A stretch of 64,000 nt of DNA from Pontibacter chinhatensis. GTDB lineage: Bacteria; Bacteroidota; Bacteroidia; Cytophagales; Hymenobacteraceae. The DNA lies in contig NZ_FOOT01000006.1 in the NCBI RefSeq assembly GCF_900113285.1, forward strand, positions 186,001-250,000, given 5' to 3'. Below the pieces are notes generated by a model. That model ran no database searches and was not told the DNA's origin. It saw only the letters and a program-made list of their open reading frames with translations. Shown here piece after piece: positions 45,997-53,702 of the stretch (within the stretch, counting starts at the first letter, position 1; each line of letters begins with the position of its first letter). Position numbers and translations under genes: made by a program.

Positions 45997-47478
45997 CTAC
46001 TTGTAATGCGTTTGCAGTGTATCCAGAATATGTTCCCAAAGGTGTTCATACGGAACAATCTCGATTTCGGCATATGCGTCGCCAGGTATAGGAGTCTCGA
46101 TAAGTTTCTGATACAACTTGTGGCCTTTCTTCCTACATGACTCCACATCATAATCTTCTGTAACAATCAGGATCAGCAGCTTCAAAAATATCTTGCTCCG
46201 GAGGCTGAATGTATCCTTTAAGTGGGTTAGTATATACTTTTTAAGACTCTCGATCCGATACAATAAGGCTTCTGTGTCTCTTTTCTGAAGATAGTAGACA
46301 AACTGAAGTATAAGGATGGCCACGTTAAATCCTTGCTTGTCTTTACTGTACTCCGGCAAAGAGAGCAAAAACGGGTTAATCAGGTTAGATGAAGCTGCGT
46401 TAGACTGATTCAGCATCACATAGTAAGCCTGGTATATTCTCCATCTCTCTTTCGCTGCAACAGAAAGCTTATCCATCAAACTGTTACTGAACACCTGGTG
46501 CAGTGTTACTTCAGCCAAATCATAGTTCTTGCTATGGGTAGCCAGTAAGAAGAAGTTCTCCTGGAATGAAAACCAGTTAATGCTCTTCTCATCAAAAAAC
46601 TTAACAAACTCCTTTGCATACCTCAGGCCGGCAGTGTACTTCTTTAGCCTGAGGTGCGCGTACACCAGAATAAACTTGTTGTACAGGCTGTCAAATCTAT
46701 GTTGGTTAACAGCCCCCTCCGCTATCAGCTTTTCCGAATCGAAGGTGAGCTGAAGTATCCTGTCAAAGTCGCCGATTAACTCAAAGTATAGCATCGAGAG
46801 CTTATAGTAAGAGTTAAATGCTTCATAAGTACCTGCTCTTTCCCAAAGCTTTTTCACGGCTTCTACTTTCGTATTCAGGCTAGCCACTATGTTTTTCCTG
46901 CTCTTAACACTCTTAAAAACAGAGACTCGTACAGATTGATAAATACTTTGAGCTTCTCTCTCAGCAAGTTTTTTGTTTAAGAAATCGTTGTATAATTCCA
47001 GATGCCTTTCATATGCCTTCTGCTTTCCGGTAAAAGAAAGTGCGGCTAAAATAATTTCATAGGCGAGAACTTTCTGGTTTGTAAAAGAGTATTCATCAGA
47101 CACGGCTATGACTTTATTAGCCAACTCGGCTGCCAGAATGAATTTATGGTTACGGAATAAAACATTCGCTTTTAATAAGACTTGCTGGCAGAATTGCTCC
47201 TTCCTGTATACTAAATTTGTTTCGGTGTCTTCGTACTCATATAAAAGTAATAGATCGTATAATTTGCTTTTAACTCTGTGCTTGAGCATTTTGTACCTGA
47301 AGTCATCAGGAGAGGTATTGTAGAGTTCCTGAGCTAGTGCTGCATCGCTTGCATGTACTCCATTGGCTATAAGGTGTATAAACCTATACTCCTTACTTTC
47401 TTTTCGCCCCTTTTTAAAGAGACTTTCCTTGTTGTAACCCGTCTTGAGAACGTCAACTAATTGTACAAGCTCTTCCAA
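45997..47478 (-). CDS. TPR-like helical protein B, paralogue of protein A
   Basis: 493 residues. It matches protein A along its whole length, with the same N-terminal basic helix (FRYKMLKHRVKSKLYDLL) and helical-repeat body (NWFSFQENFFLLATHSKNY against NWFAFMENYVLLAMHSKQY). The PIPGDAYAEIEIVPYEHLWE ending is also shared. The gene is more AT-rich than protein A's. Direct ATAGTTA repeats lie 19-31 bases before the start. It is divergent from the 51-residue peptide gene across a 303-base AT-rich region. A regulator that senses that peptide is an attractive but untested idea. Confidence 0.75.
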   Translation of the reverse strand: MEELVQLVDVLKTGYNKESLFKKGRKESKEYRFIHLIANGVHASDAALAQELYNTSPDDFRYKMLKHRVKSKLYDLLLLYEYEDTETNLVYRKEQFCQQVLLKANVLFRNHKFILAAELANKVIAVSDEYSFTNQKVLAYEIILAALSFTGKQKAYERHLELYNDFLNKKLAEREAQSIYQSVRVSVFKSVKSRKNIVASLNTKVEAVKKLWERAGTYEAFNSYYKLSMLYFELIGDFDRILQLTFDSEKLIAEGAVNQHRFDSLYNKFILVYAHLRLKKYTAGLRYAKEFVKFFDEKSINWFSFQENFFLLATHSKNYDLAEVTLHQVFSNSLMDKLSVAAKERWRIYQAYYVMLNQSNAASSNLINPFLLSLPEYSKDKQGFNVAILILQFVYYLQKRDTEALLYRIESLKKYILTHLKDTFSLRSKIFLKLLILIVTEDYDVESCRKKGHKLYQKLIETPIPGDAYAEIEIVPYEHLWEHILDTLQTHYK

Positions 47479-47781
47479 ACCCTAAAATTTATCTATATAG
47501 TTATAGTTACTTTAAATTTGTATATTGACTTTACAAATAAAGCGATGCAAACTTAATTTTCCAGACTAATATAGCTTATTTTGAATGCTTAAGTTACTTT
47601 TTCGCATTTTTTAACTTTTGGCGTTCATCGAAAATAATTAGCTGTGAGTACCAACGGACCTCAAAAGAATGTATAATATAACTATTTAATAATCATATTA
47701 TAGTTACCTAATAGTACAAACATTCCTTTTAAGAGCAGTAATTTTAACCAACCTTTGCGTATCACTTAAACATTAAAAGAC
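47479..47781. promoter_or_regulatory. AT-rich divergent control region
   Basis: 303 bases between TPR protein B and the small peptide gene. It contains direct ATAGTTA repeats (47497-47509) and a TAACTAT / ATAGTTA inverted pair (47679-47706). A possible -7 box AACCTTTG (47752-47759) lies before the peptide gene. It is much more AT-rich than the chromosome average. No gene is encoded. Confidence 0.55.
47679..47707 (+). promoter_or_regulatory. Candidate operator upstream of peptide gene 1
   Basis: A perfect TAACTAT / ATAGTTA inverted pair with a 14-base spacer. The right half continues as TATAGTTACCTAATAG, then ATTCCTTTTAA. That series is matched at 52092-52136 in front of the second small gene. 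It lies about 76-103 bases before the ATG. Confidence 0.5.
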
Positions 47782-47937
47782 ATGATCGAGCTACTTATCT
47801 CTATCTTCATTGCACTGGTTAGTCCATCAAACCCTACTACCACTGCTACTACTACCAAACAGATTCAGCCAACTAATTCTACAGAGACCGTTTCTGCATT
47901 TGGCGGCACTGGAACTTGGATAGATAAAGACAAATAG
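47782..47937 (+). CDS. 51-residue exportable peptide (candidate signal precursor)
   Basis: It opens MIELLISIFIALVSPSN, a short hydrophobic leader, continues with a Thr-rich spacer (PTTTATTTKQIQPTNSTET) and ends FGGTGTWIDKDK. There is no Cys and no known bacteriocin motif. Its frame is supported by an ATG, a tight signal-like start, and position 57 bases before the binding-lipoprotein gene on the same strand. It resembles a pheromone precursor with a C-terminal mature peptide, but that is inference. Divergent TPR genes and peptide-type transporter genes flank it. Confidence 0.6.
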   Translation: MIELLISIFIALVSPSNPTTTATTTKQIQPTNSTETVSAFGGTGTWIDKDK

Positions 47938-47960
47938 GCTTTTGTCTGATTTTCCCTAAC

Positions 47961-47992
47961 TTGCCCTTAAAATCTTTTAGCCAAGGGTAAGT
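47961..47992 (+). promoter_or_regulatory. Small hairpin before the binding-protein start
   Basis: ACTTGCCCTT / AAGGGTAAGT (one mismatch) ends 3 bases before the ATG at 47995 and lacks a T-run. It could attenuate or gate expression of the transporter relative to the peptide gene. Confidence 0.4.
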
Positions 47993-47994
47993 AC

Positions 47995-49722
47995 ATGAGG
48001 AAGATCAACGTAGCACTAACCTGCTTTCTCTTATTACTTTTTACATTCTGTAGCCAGCCGGAGCGCGCACCTGAAGAGGTGCGGGTAAGGATATCGATTG
48101 ACCCGGAAACCTTAAGTCCGGTCAGCTATAACCATGGAAGCGCACTACAGATACTAAACCTGCTGTTTCAGAGCTTGCTGGGCGCTGACCTGGGCACGAA
48201 TGAAATCAAGCCGTTTCTGGCGGAGGACATGCCCACGGTGGAGCGACAGGACTCCCTGACGCTTATTACCTATACCATTAGGGAGGAAGCGGAATGGACG
48301 GACGGCAGCCCTGTTACGGCCAAGGATGTAGCCTTCACGCTGAAGGTGGCTAAAGCTCCGTTGCTAAACAACGAGAGCCTGAGGCCTCAGCTGGAGTTCA
48401 TCCAAGACATCAGGATTGATGCAGAAAACCCACGGCGCTTCACGTTTGTGTGCGCTGGCTATGCCCCGGAAATGGAGTTGCTCACAGGCGACTTCTTCAT
48501 CCTTCCGGCATACCTGTACGACCCTGAGAACCTGCTGCAGCACCTTGCTGTAGCGACCCTGAACGGAGATCTTTCCGAGCTGGAAGACGATGAGAAACTA
48601 AAAGAATTCGCGGCCAGGTTTAACGCGCCTGCTTTTGGGCAGGACCCAAAACTGCTGCAAGGCAGTGGCGGTTATACGTTGGAGAACTGGGAAAAAGGAC
48701 AATACCTGACGCTGACGCGCAAAAACGATTGGTGGGGGAACAACACATCTAACACACAACATCTGACAGCCATTCCGCAGCGCGTCAGCTTCCAGGTAAT
48801 CCCGGACATTACGACAGCACTTCTTGCCCTGAAGAACAGGCAATTAGATGTGCTGGAAAGTATACCGGCAGCCGAGTTCGAACAGCTTAAAAAACAGGAC
48901 TCCTTTCTGCAGGACTACGCCCTGCACACGCCTGATGCCTACGAGTTTGTGTATGCCGGCCTTAACACCAGGCGCCCTAAGTTTGCTAACAAGCGCACGC
49001 GCCAGGCCATTGCACACCTGCTGGGCACCGAAAGCGTGGTTAAGGTGGCGATGCAGAACTACGCCACCCCTACTGCCGGTCCCGTTCCGCCTTCTATCCC
49101 GGACCTCTACAACAGCAAGCTGCAGCCTTATACTTTTGATGCCGAAAAGGTAACGAATTTGCTGAAGGCCGCCGGCTGGGCACAAGAGCAGGGAGGATGG
49201 TACCAAACCCTCAATGGTAAGCGGGAGCAACTAACGCTTGAGGTCATGTACCGCGCCGGCTCAGCCACTTACGAAAATGCCGCCGTTATACTTCAGCAGA
49301 ACGCCGCTAAACTGGGTATTCCGGTGCAGGTACAGGCCGTGGAAAGCAGCCTACTGGCCAGCAAATCCAGGCAGCACGACTTCGATTTATTTTACCGCTC
49401 GCTGGGCGGCAATCCTTTTGCCTTTAATTTTAAGCCGCTGCTGCACACCGAGTATGCCGCCGAGAGTGGTTTAAACTACACCGGCTTCGGCACACCGGAA
49501 AGCGACCAGATTCTCGATAAGATCAGCGGCACAGTTAACTCCCGCGAGGAGTTGGCAAAGCTACTGAAGCGACTGCAGGCAATCTTGCACGAGGAAGCAG
49601 CTATCATCCCCATGTACTATGTAAAGGAGCGCGTGGCGATTCATCGCCGGTTTACCAACGCCAAAATTTCCGGCCTCAGACCCAACTACGACGTTAGCGC
49701 CTTTACTTTAAAAGAAGAATAG
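47995..49722 (+). CDS. Oligopeptide/dipeptide-type ABC substrate-binding lipoprotein
   Basis: 575 residues. The lipoprotein signal ends LFTFC (Cys19). The family-5 binding-protein fold is shown by LSPVSYNHGSALQILNLLFQ and ITYTIREEAEWTDGSPVTAKDVAFTL. GSGGYTLENWEKGQYLTLTR, GLNTRRPKFANKRTRQAIAH and VIPMYYVKERVAI-like text near the end follow. It binds peptides or similar solutes and delivers them to the permeases encoded next (5-base gap). The neighbourhood of small peptide genes suggests a peptide ligand. Confidence 0.9.
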   Translation: MRKINVALTCFLLLLFTFCSQPERAPEEVRVRISIDPETLSPVSYNHGSALQILNLLFQSLLGADLGTNEIKPFLAEDMPTVERQDSLTLITYTIREEAEWTDGSPVTAKDVAFTLKVAKAPLLNNESLRPQLEFIQDIRIDAENPRRFTFVCAGYAPEMELLTGDFFILPAYLYDPENLLQHLAVATLNGDLSELEDDEKLKEFAARFNAPAFGQDPKLLQGSGGYTLENWEKGQYLTLTRKNDWWGNNTSNTQHLTAIPQRVSFQVIPDITTALLALKNRQLDVLESIPAAEFEQLKKQDSFLQDYALHTPDAYEFVYAGLNTRRPKFANKRTRQAIAHLLGTESVVKVAMQNYATPTAGPVPPSIPDLYNSKLQPYTFDAEKVTNLLKAAGWAQEQGGWYQTLNGKREQLTLEVMYRAGSATYENAAVILQQNAAKLGIPVQVQAVESSLLASKSRQHDFDLFYRSLGGNPFAFNFKPLLHTEYAAESGLNYTGFGTPESDQILDKISGTVNSREELAKLLKRLQAILHEEAAIIPMYYVKERVAIHRRFTNAKISGLRPNYDVSAFTLKEE

Positions 49723-49727
49723 GCTTT

Positions 49728-50825
49728 ATGTTCCCTTATCTGCTCAGGAAACTACTGTTGGCCATACCTGCCATCTGGCTGCTTGGTACCCTGGTGTTTC
49801 TGCTGAGCAGGCTGCTGCCGGGTTCCTTTGCTGAGGAGCGGCTGCTGAACCAGGAAGGCGGTTTTTACAGCAAAGGAAGCCAGAGCAGCCGGGAAGAAGC
49901 ATTAAGGCAGTACCAGGAGAGAACAGGGCAAAACCTGCCAGTTTTCTATTTCGGCCTCACTTCTCCGAATAAAAATACAGATCAGGCACAGCACATTTCC
50001 CTTTTCCCGCAGCTTAGCTGGCATGGCGCCGATAACCAGTACCACCGCTGGCTAAAAGGCGTTTTCACCGGGGACCTGGGCACCTCCTACCGCACGGGCC
50101 TGCCAGTGCTGGACATGATCTGGAAAAGCATTGGCAATACTTTCTGGCTCTTGCTGGCAAGCATGCTGGTTACCCTTATACTTGCCATGGAGCTTAGCAT
50201 ACTAATGGCGCGCGAGCGACTGAGGTGGCTGCGCAGCCTGGTGCTGCCCATACTTTTCTTCATCGATAGTATCCCGATGCTGGTGCTGTCACTGTTGTTG
50301 CTGGTGCTGCTGGCTAACCCTGATTTTCTGCAGCTCTTCCCGGTTTATGGCATGGGCTATTATGTTCCGGGGCAGCTAAGCTTCTGGCAGGAGTTGGGGC
50401 AGCGGCTGCAATACATGGCCTTGCCGCACCTGGCATTGGTGCTTGTAAACCTGCCCTACATCACCAACCAGGTCTATAGTTCGCTGCAGGCGGCGCTGCA
50501 GGCCGCCTATACCCGCACGGCAAGGGCAAAGGGCCTGCCAGAGCGCCTGGTTATCCGGCGGCACGCGCTGCGCAACGCCCTCCTGCCCCTCATCACCATT
50601 GTCTCTGATTTTTTGCCTGCCCTTGTCAGCGGTTCTATACTCGTAGAAACTATTTTCGCCATTCCGGGCATTGGCCGGTTGCTCGTAGAATCGGTGCTGG
50701 CGCGGGACTACCCGGTGCTGGTGGCCATTGTACTGGTCGTGCTGGTCGTGCGGATGGTTGCCTATACTCTGGCAGATATCGCCTACGCCCTGGCCGATCC
50801 ACGACTTAAACCGAAGCTGGCATGA
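49728..50825 (+). CDS. ABC transporter permease, OppB/DppB type
   Basis: 365 residues with about six membrane helices. The N-terminus PYLLRKLLLAIPAIWLLGTL is typical of OppB. A ~90-residue periplasmic insert follows the first helix. The EAA loop reads YTRTARAKGLPERLVIRRHALRNALLP, and the ending GSILVETIFAIPGIGRLLVESVLARDYPV is diagnostic. Its stop overlaps the start of the second permease by 4 bases, indicating translational coupling. Confidence 0.93.
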   Translation: MFPYLLRKLLLAIPAIWLLGTLVFLLSRLLPGSFAEERLLNQEGGFYSKGSQSSREEALRQYQERTGQNLPVFYFGLTSPNKNTDQAQHISLFPQLSWHGADNQYHRWLKGVFTGDLGTSYRTGLPVLDMIWKSIGNTFWLLLASMLVTLILAMELSILMARERLRWLRSLVLPILFFIDSIPMLVLSLLLLVLLANPDFLQLFPVYGMGYYVPGQLSFWQELGQRLQYMALPHLALVLVNLPYITNQVYSSLQAALQAAYTRTARAKGLPERLVIRRHALRNALLPLITIVSDFLPALVSGSILVETIFAIPGIGRLLVESVLARDYPVLVAIVLVVLVVRMVAYTLADIAYALADPRLKPKLA

Positions 50826-51907
50826 GGTACGCCTGGCAAAGTATAAAACTGTTGTGGCGGCGCAAAATCGGCTTCAGGCTAGCGCTGCTGTACCTGGCGC
50901 TGCTGCACCTGCTCACACTGGTACTGCCGCTGCTTCCGCTACCCTACCCACCTGAATACCTCGACCTGGAACACCCTTACCTCGCTCCCTTCACACCTGC
51001 GGCCATAGCAAGTGGGCACCTACTGGGCACCGACGGCCTGGGCCGGGACCTGCTGGCCAACACGCTTTACGGCGCGCGCACCGCCTTCCTGATCAGCTTG
51101 CCGGTGATGCTACTGGCTACTGGCATAGGCATCGTGCTGGGCACAGCGGCAGGTTATTTCGGGAACAATGGCTTAAGACGTCCGCTACACAGGTTGTTTT
51201 TCTTCTTACTGGCCGTACCAGTGGTGGCGTACTACGGGCTATACATCCCCTGGCAAGTTTACCAGCAGGGGGCGGCACCCGCATACTTCTGGTGGTCGCT
51301 GATTATACTTAGCGGATTGCTTTTGGGCTTGTGGTTGCTGCTCGGGTGGCTCGGTAAGAGGCTCGCCGTCTGGAGCAGCCGTGTGACTATACCCGTAGAC
51401 AAGGGCGTGATGCGACTGACAGAGGCATTAAACAGCATTCCGCGCTTCGTGTTGATTCTGGTGCTGGCATCGTTTCTGCCGCCGTCCCTGCCCCTGCTGT
51501 CGCTGCTGCTGGTTTTCACACTTTGGCCCGGGACCGCCCGCCTGGCCCGGGCAGAGATGCTTCGGATAAAGGAACTGCCATACTTTGAGGCGGCCATAAG
51601 TATAGGCAATACCCCTTCCAGGCTGCTCTGGCGACACGCGCTTCCAAACCTTATCGGCCCGACGCTGGTTGCTTTTACTTTTGGATTGGGGGGAGTGCTG
51701 GCACTGGAGTCTTCCCTGTCATTTCTGAACATCGGTGTACCGAGCTCACTTGTAAGTTGGGGACGGACCATTGCCGGCATACGCAACAATACCTCCGCCT
51801 GGTGGCTGGTTGCCTTCCCCGGTGGGCTATTAAGCTTTACGGTGCTGGCTCTTTATACCTGCAGCTATTATTTTATGCAGATTTTTAGCTCAAAAAGCAG
51901 CGTATAA
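50822..51907 (+). CDS. ABC transporter permease, OppC/DppC type
   Basis: 361 residues. HLLGTDGLGRDLLANTLYGAR is the classic OppC segment. The EAA loop reads LPYFEAAISIGNTPSRLLWRHALPNLIGP, followed by GLGGVLALESSLSFLNIG and SWGRTIAGIR. Six or so helices. It starts inside the end of the OppB-like gene. No ATP-binding subunit follows, so energising ATPases must be encoded elsewhere. Confidence 0.93.
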   Translation: MRYAWQSIKLLWRRKIGFRLALLYLALLHLLTLVLPLLPLPYPPEYLDLEHPYLAPFTPAAIASGHLLGTDGLGRDLLANTLYGARTAFLISLPVMLLATGIGIVLGTAAGYFGNNGLRRPLHRLFFFLLAVPVVAYYGLYIPWQVYQQGAAPAYFWWSLIILSGLLLGLWLLLGWLGKRLAVWSSRVTIPVDKGVMRLTEALNSIPRFVLILVLASFLPPSLPLLSLLLVFTLWPGTARLARAEMLRIKELPYFEAAISIGNTPSRLLWRHALPNLIGPTLVAFTFGLGGVLALESSLSFLNIGVPSSLVSWGRTIAGIRNNTSAWWLVAFPGGLLSFTVLALYTCSYYFMQIFSSKSSV

Positions 51908-52088
51908 AACGTTACTTTCAGCTACTTTATCACTCACACTCCCTCCCTCTCATATCACACCGAAGTATAGTTACCCACTTAGAATATGCCTGTCATATAG
52001 TTTTTAAAGCATTTCACGGCCGCATCTGGGCTACTTGCTACTCAAACTAACGCAGCACCTGTGTCAGATAAACAAATAATTATAAATA

Positions 52089-52108
52089 TAACTATAGTTA
52101 CTATATAG
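52089..52108 (+). promoter_or_regulatory. Candidate operator upstream of small gene 2
   Basis: Perfect 12-bp palindrome TAACTATAGTTA, extended as CTATATAG. The series TATAGTTACTATATAG, then ATTCCTGTTTTAA matches the element before the 51-residue peptide gene. It lies 76-95 bases before the ATG at 52184. A possible -7 box TATACTTG is at 52144-52151. Confidence 0.5.
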
Positions 52109-52183
52109 CTCTAATATTCCTGTTTTAACAGTGGGGGCGTCCGTATACTTGTATCGTGTTAGAACCCAAAACCCCATCGTCAC

Positions 52184-52447
52184 ATGAAATCTACTTTAAA
52201 CCCTTCACCCAAGCAATTGGCTGAGCGCTGTATAGTGCAATCAGTACTGCCGGGCATCTCCTGTATAAAAACAACTCTGCAAGAAGAAGAGCAGGTAGGC
52301 TTTGCCACCATCGACGGCAACATGGTAACCTATCACGCCGGTTCCAGTGCCGTAAGTAGCGGTGCTGGTATCTTCATCGGCGACTACTTTGTAGGGCTGG
52401 CTGATAACTACGATTCGGTAAGTATAACCCCCTTTATACGTTACTAA
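52184..52447 (+). CDS. 87-residue small protein, unknown
   Basis: No signal peptide. It has an acidic middle and a Gly/Ser-rich second half (AGSSAVSSGAGIFIGDYFVG), ending in DSVSITPFIRY. Two Cys are present (residues 16 and 27). I do not recognise the family. It shares an upstream element and distance with the 51-residue peptide gene and has its own promoter and terminator, so it is probably real and co-regulated. Possible roles are a secreted peptide precursor or a toxin-like protein. Confidence 0.6.
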   Translation: MKSTLNPSPKQLAERCIVQSVLPGISCIKTTLQEEEQVGFATIDGNMVTYHAGSSAVSSGAGIFIGDYFVGLADNYDSVSITPFIRY

Positions 52448-52530
52448 TCCCAAGAGAACTTCAAGTACTATAATACCCCAATTCCCCTTTAATTAATAGA
52501 TTTTGTTGGTTGTTTGTGTTTAGATTAGGC

Positions 52531-52560
52531 AAGCCCTGTGGTTCCCCCGCCACAGGGCTT
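52531..52560. terminator. Bidirectional terminator
   Basis: Perfect 11-bp arms AAGCCCTGTGG / CCACAGGGCTT between the small gene and the convergent msrA. Confidence 0.85.
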
Positions 52561-52610
52561 TTGCTCTTTAAAGCGAGCCAAGTTACTGGAAAATAAAATA
52601 ATAATCAAAG

Positions 52611-52623
52611 AACTATATAGTTA
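52611..52623. promoter_or_regulatory. ATAGTTA palindrome at the 3' end of msrA
   Basis: AACTATATAGTT is a perfect 12-bp palindrome carrying the same half-site as the candidate operators nearby, but it overlaps the msrA stop codon and precedes no gene start. It may be chance in AT-rich sequence. Confidence 0.3.
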
Positions 52624-53163
52624 CTTTTGATTTCCAGCTTTAAGCTTCTGCTGAAACACCTTCCTGAATTTGTCCAGTTTGGGACGGATAACAAAGCTGC
52701 AGTAAGGCTCGTGGCCGTGCGTGTTGTAGTAGTTAACATGGTAGTTCTCGGCCGGGTAAAACTTCTCCAGCGGCACGATCTCTGTTACAATTGGGTCATC
52801 GTAGGCGCCGGAGGCCTCCAACTCCTGTTTATACTTCTCCGCCAGTTGCTTCTGCTCCTGGTTATGGTAAAAAACGGCAGAGCGGTACTGGGTGCCCACA
52901 TCGTTGCCTTGACGGTTCAGGGTAGTAGGGTCGTGGGTGGCCCAAAAAACCTCCAGCAGCTCCTCGTAGCTGATTTTATCGGGGTTGTAACTTACCTGCA
53001 GCACTTCGGCGTGCCCGGTGGTGCCGCTACAAACCTGCTTGTAGGTAGGATTCTCCACCTGTCCGCCGGTATAACCAGGCATCACTGTTTCCACCCCTTC
53101 TAACTCCTGAAAAACGGCCTCTGTACACCAGAAGCAGCCATTACCAAATGTCGCTAATTCCAT
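52621..53163 (-). CDS. msrA: Peptide methionine sulfoxide reductase A
   Basis: 180 residues. It reduces methionine S-sulfoxide in proteins. The active-site motif GCFWC is at residues 9-13 with catalytic Cys10. GVETVMPGYTGG, YKQVCSGTTGHAEVLQV, ATHDPTTLNRQGNDVGTQYRS and the YHVNYYNTHGHEPYC ending are also family hallmarks. No signal peptide, so it is cytosolic. No msrB is fused or adjacent. Confidence 0.96.
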   Translation of the reverse strand: MELATFGNGCFWCTEAVFQELEGVETVMPGYTGGQVENPTYKQVCSGTTGHAEVLQVSYNPDKISYEELLEVFWATHDPTTLNRQGNDVGTQYRSAVFYHNQEQKQLAEKYKQELEASGAYDDPIVTEIVPLEKFYPAENYHVNYYNTHGHEPYCSFVIRPKLDKFRKVFQQKLKAGNQK

Positions 53164-53702
53164 ACTTTACTTTGTTACTTTTACGCTTACAGTTTCTCGG
53201 TTAAATTCCGTTCAGGGTGTATATAATTCTCTTATGCTTAAACAGGGAACTGCTCCTGAGGAAGCAGTTTATACTTCCCGCCTGATGATCTAGCCAAGTA
53301 TAAAATAGCTTTCCCCAGTACCAAACAGTTTAAACCTGCCAGTGTTTTTGCTCCCCTGTTTTATTAACTCTTCACTACCGCCTTACGTTACCTTTCAATT
53401 AAAAACACTTTCTTATCCCACGTTTTTAACAGCCGCCCCTTAGCCCAACCTGATGACCTTATCAAAGCACGCCGCATCTAGCTCCCACAATGGTTCGACT
53501 AATATTTTTTAAGAGGCGGAGGCGAGATGGGTACATCCATCACAGTGTAAAGGCAAAGGAAGAGATACCGAAGCGGCTGAATTTCCTTTCCCGCTCCTCA
53601 GTAATTCAATGTGATACAGGAACTTCCGAACAACTTAACCGGAGGGGTGCAACGTATGAACCTAAGACAACAAAGTATAAACACGAAAACAAACTTAAGA
53701 TT
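53164..53702. other. Gene-free stretch
   Basis: 539 bases between msrA and the divergent SDR gene. The open frame from 53490 to the SDR start is basic and low-complexity, and unlike any SDR extension I know. Three AGTATA-type motifs occur. Nothing else recognised. Confidence 0.45.

Noticed and set aside
53490..53702. N-terminal extension of the SDR at 53703
   Set aside because: Basic and low-complexity, with no similarity to SDR proteins; the ATG at 53703 starts just before the cofactor motif.
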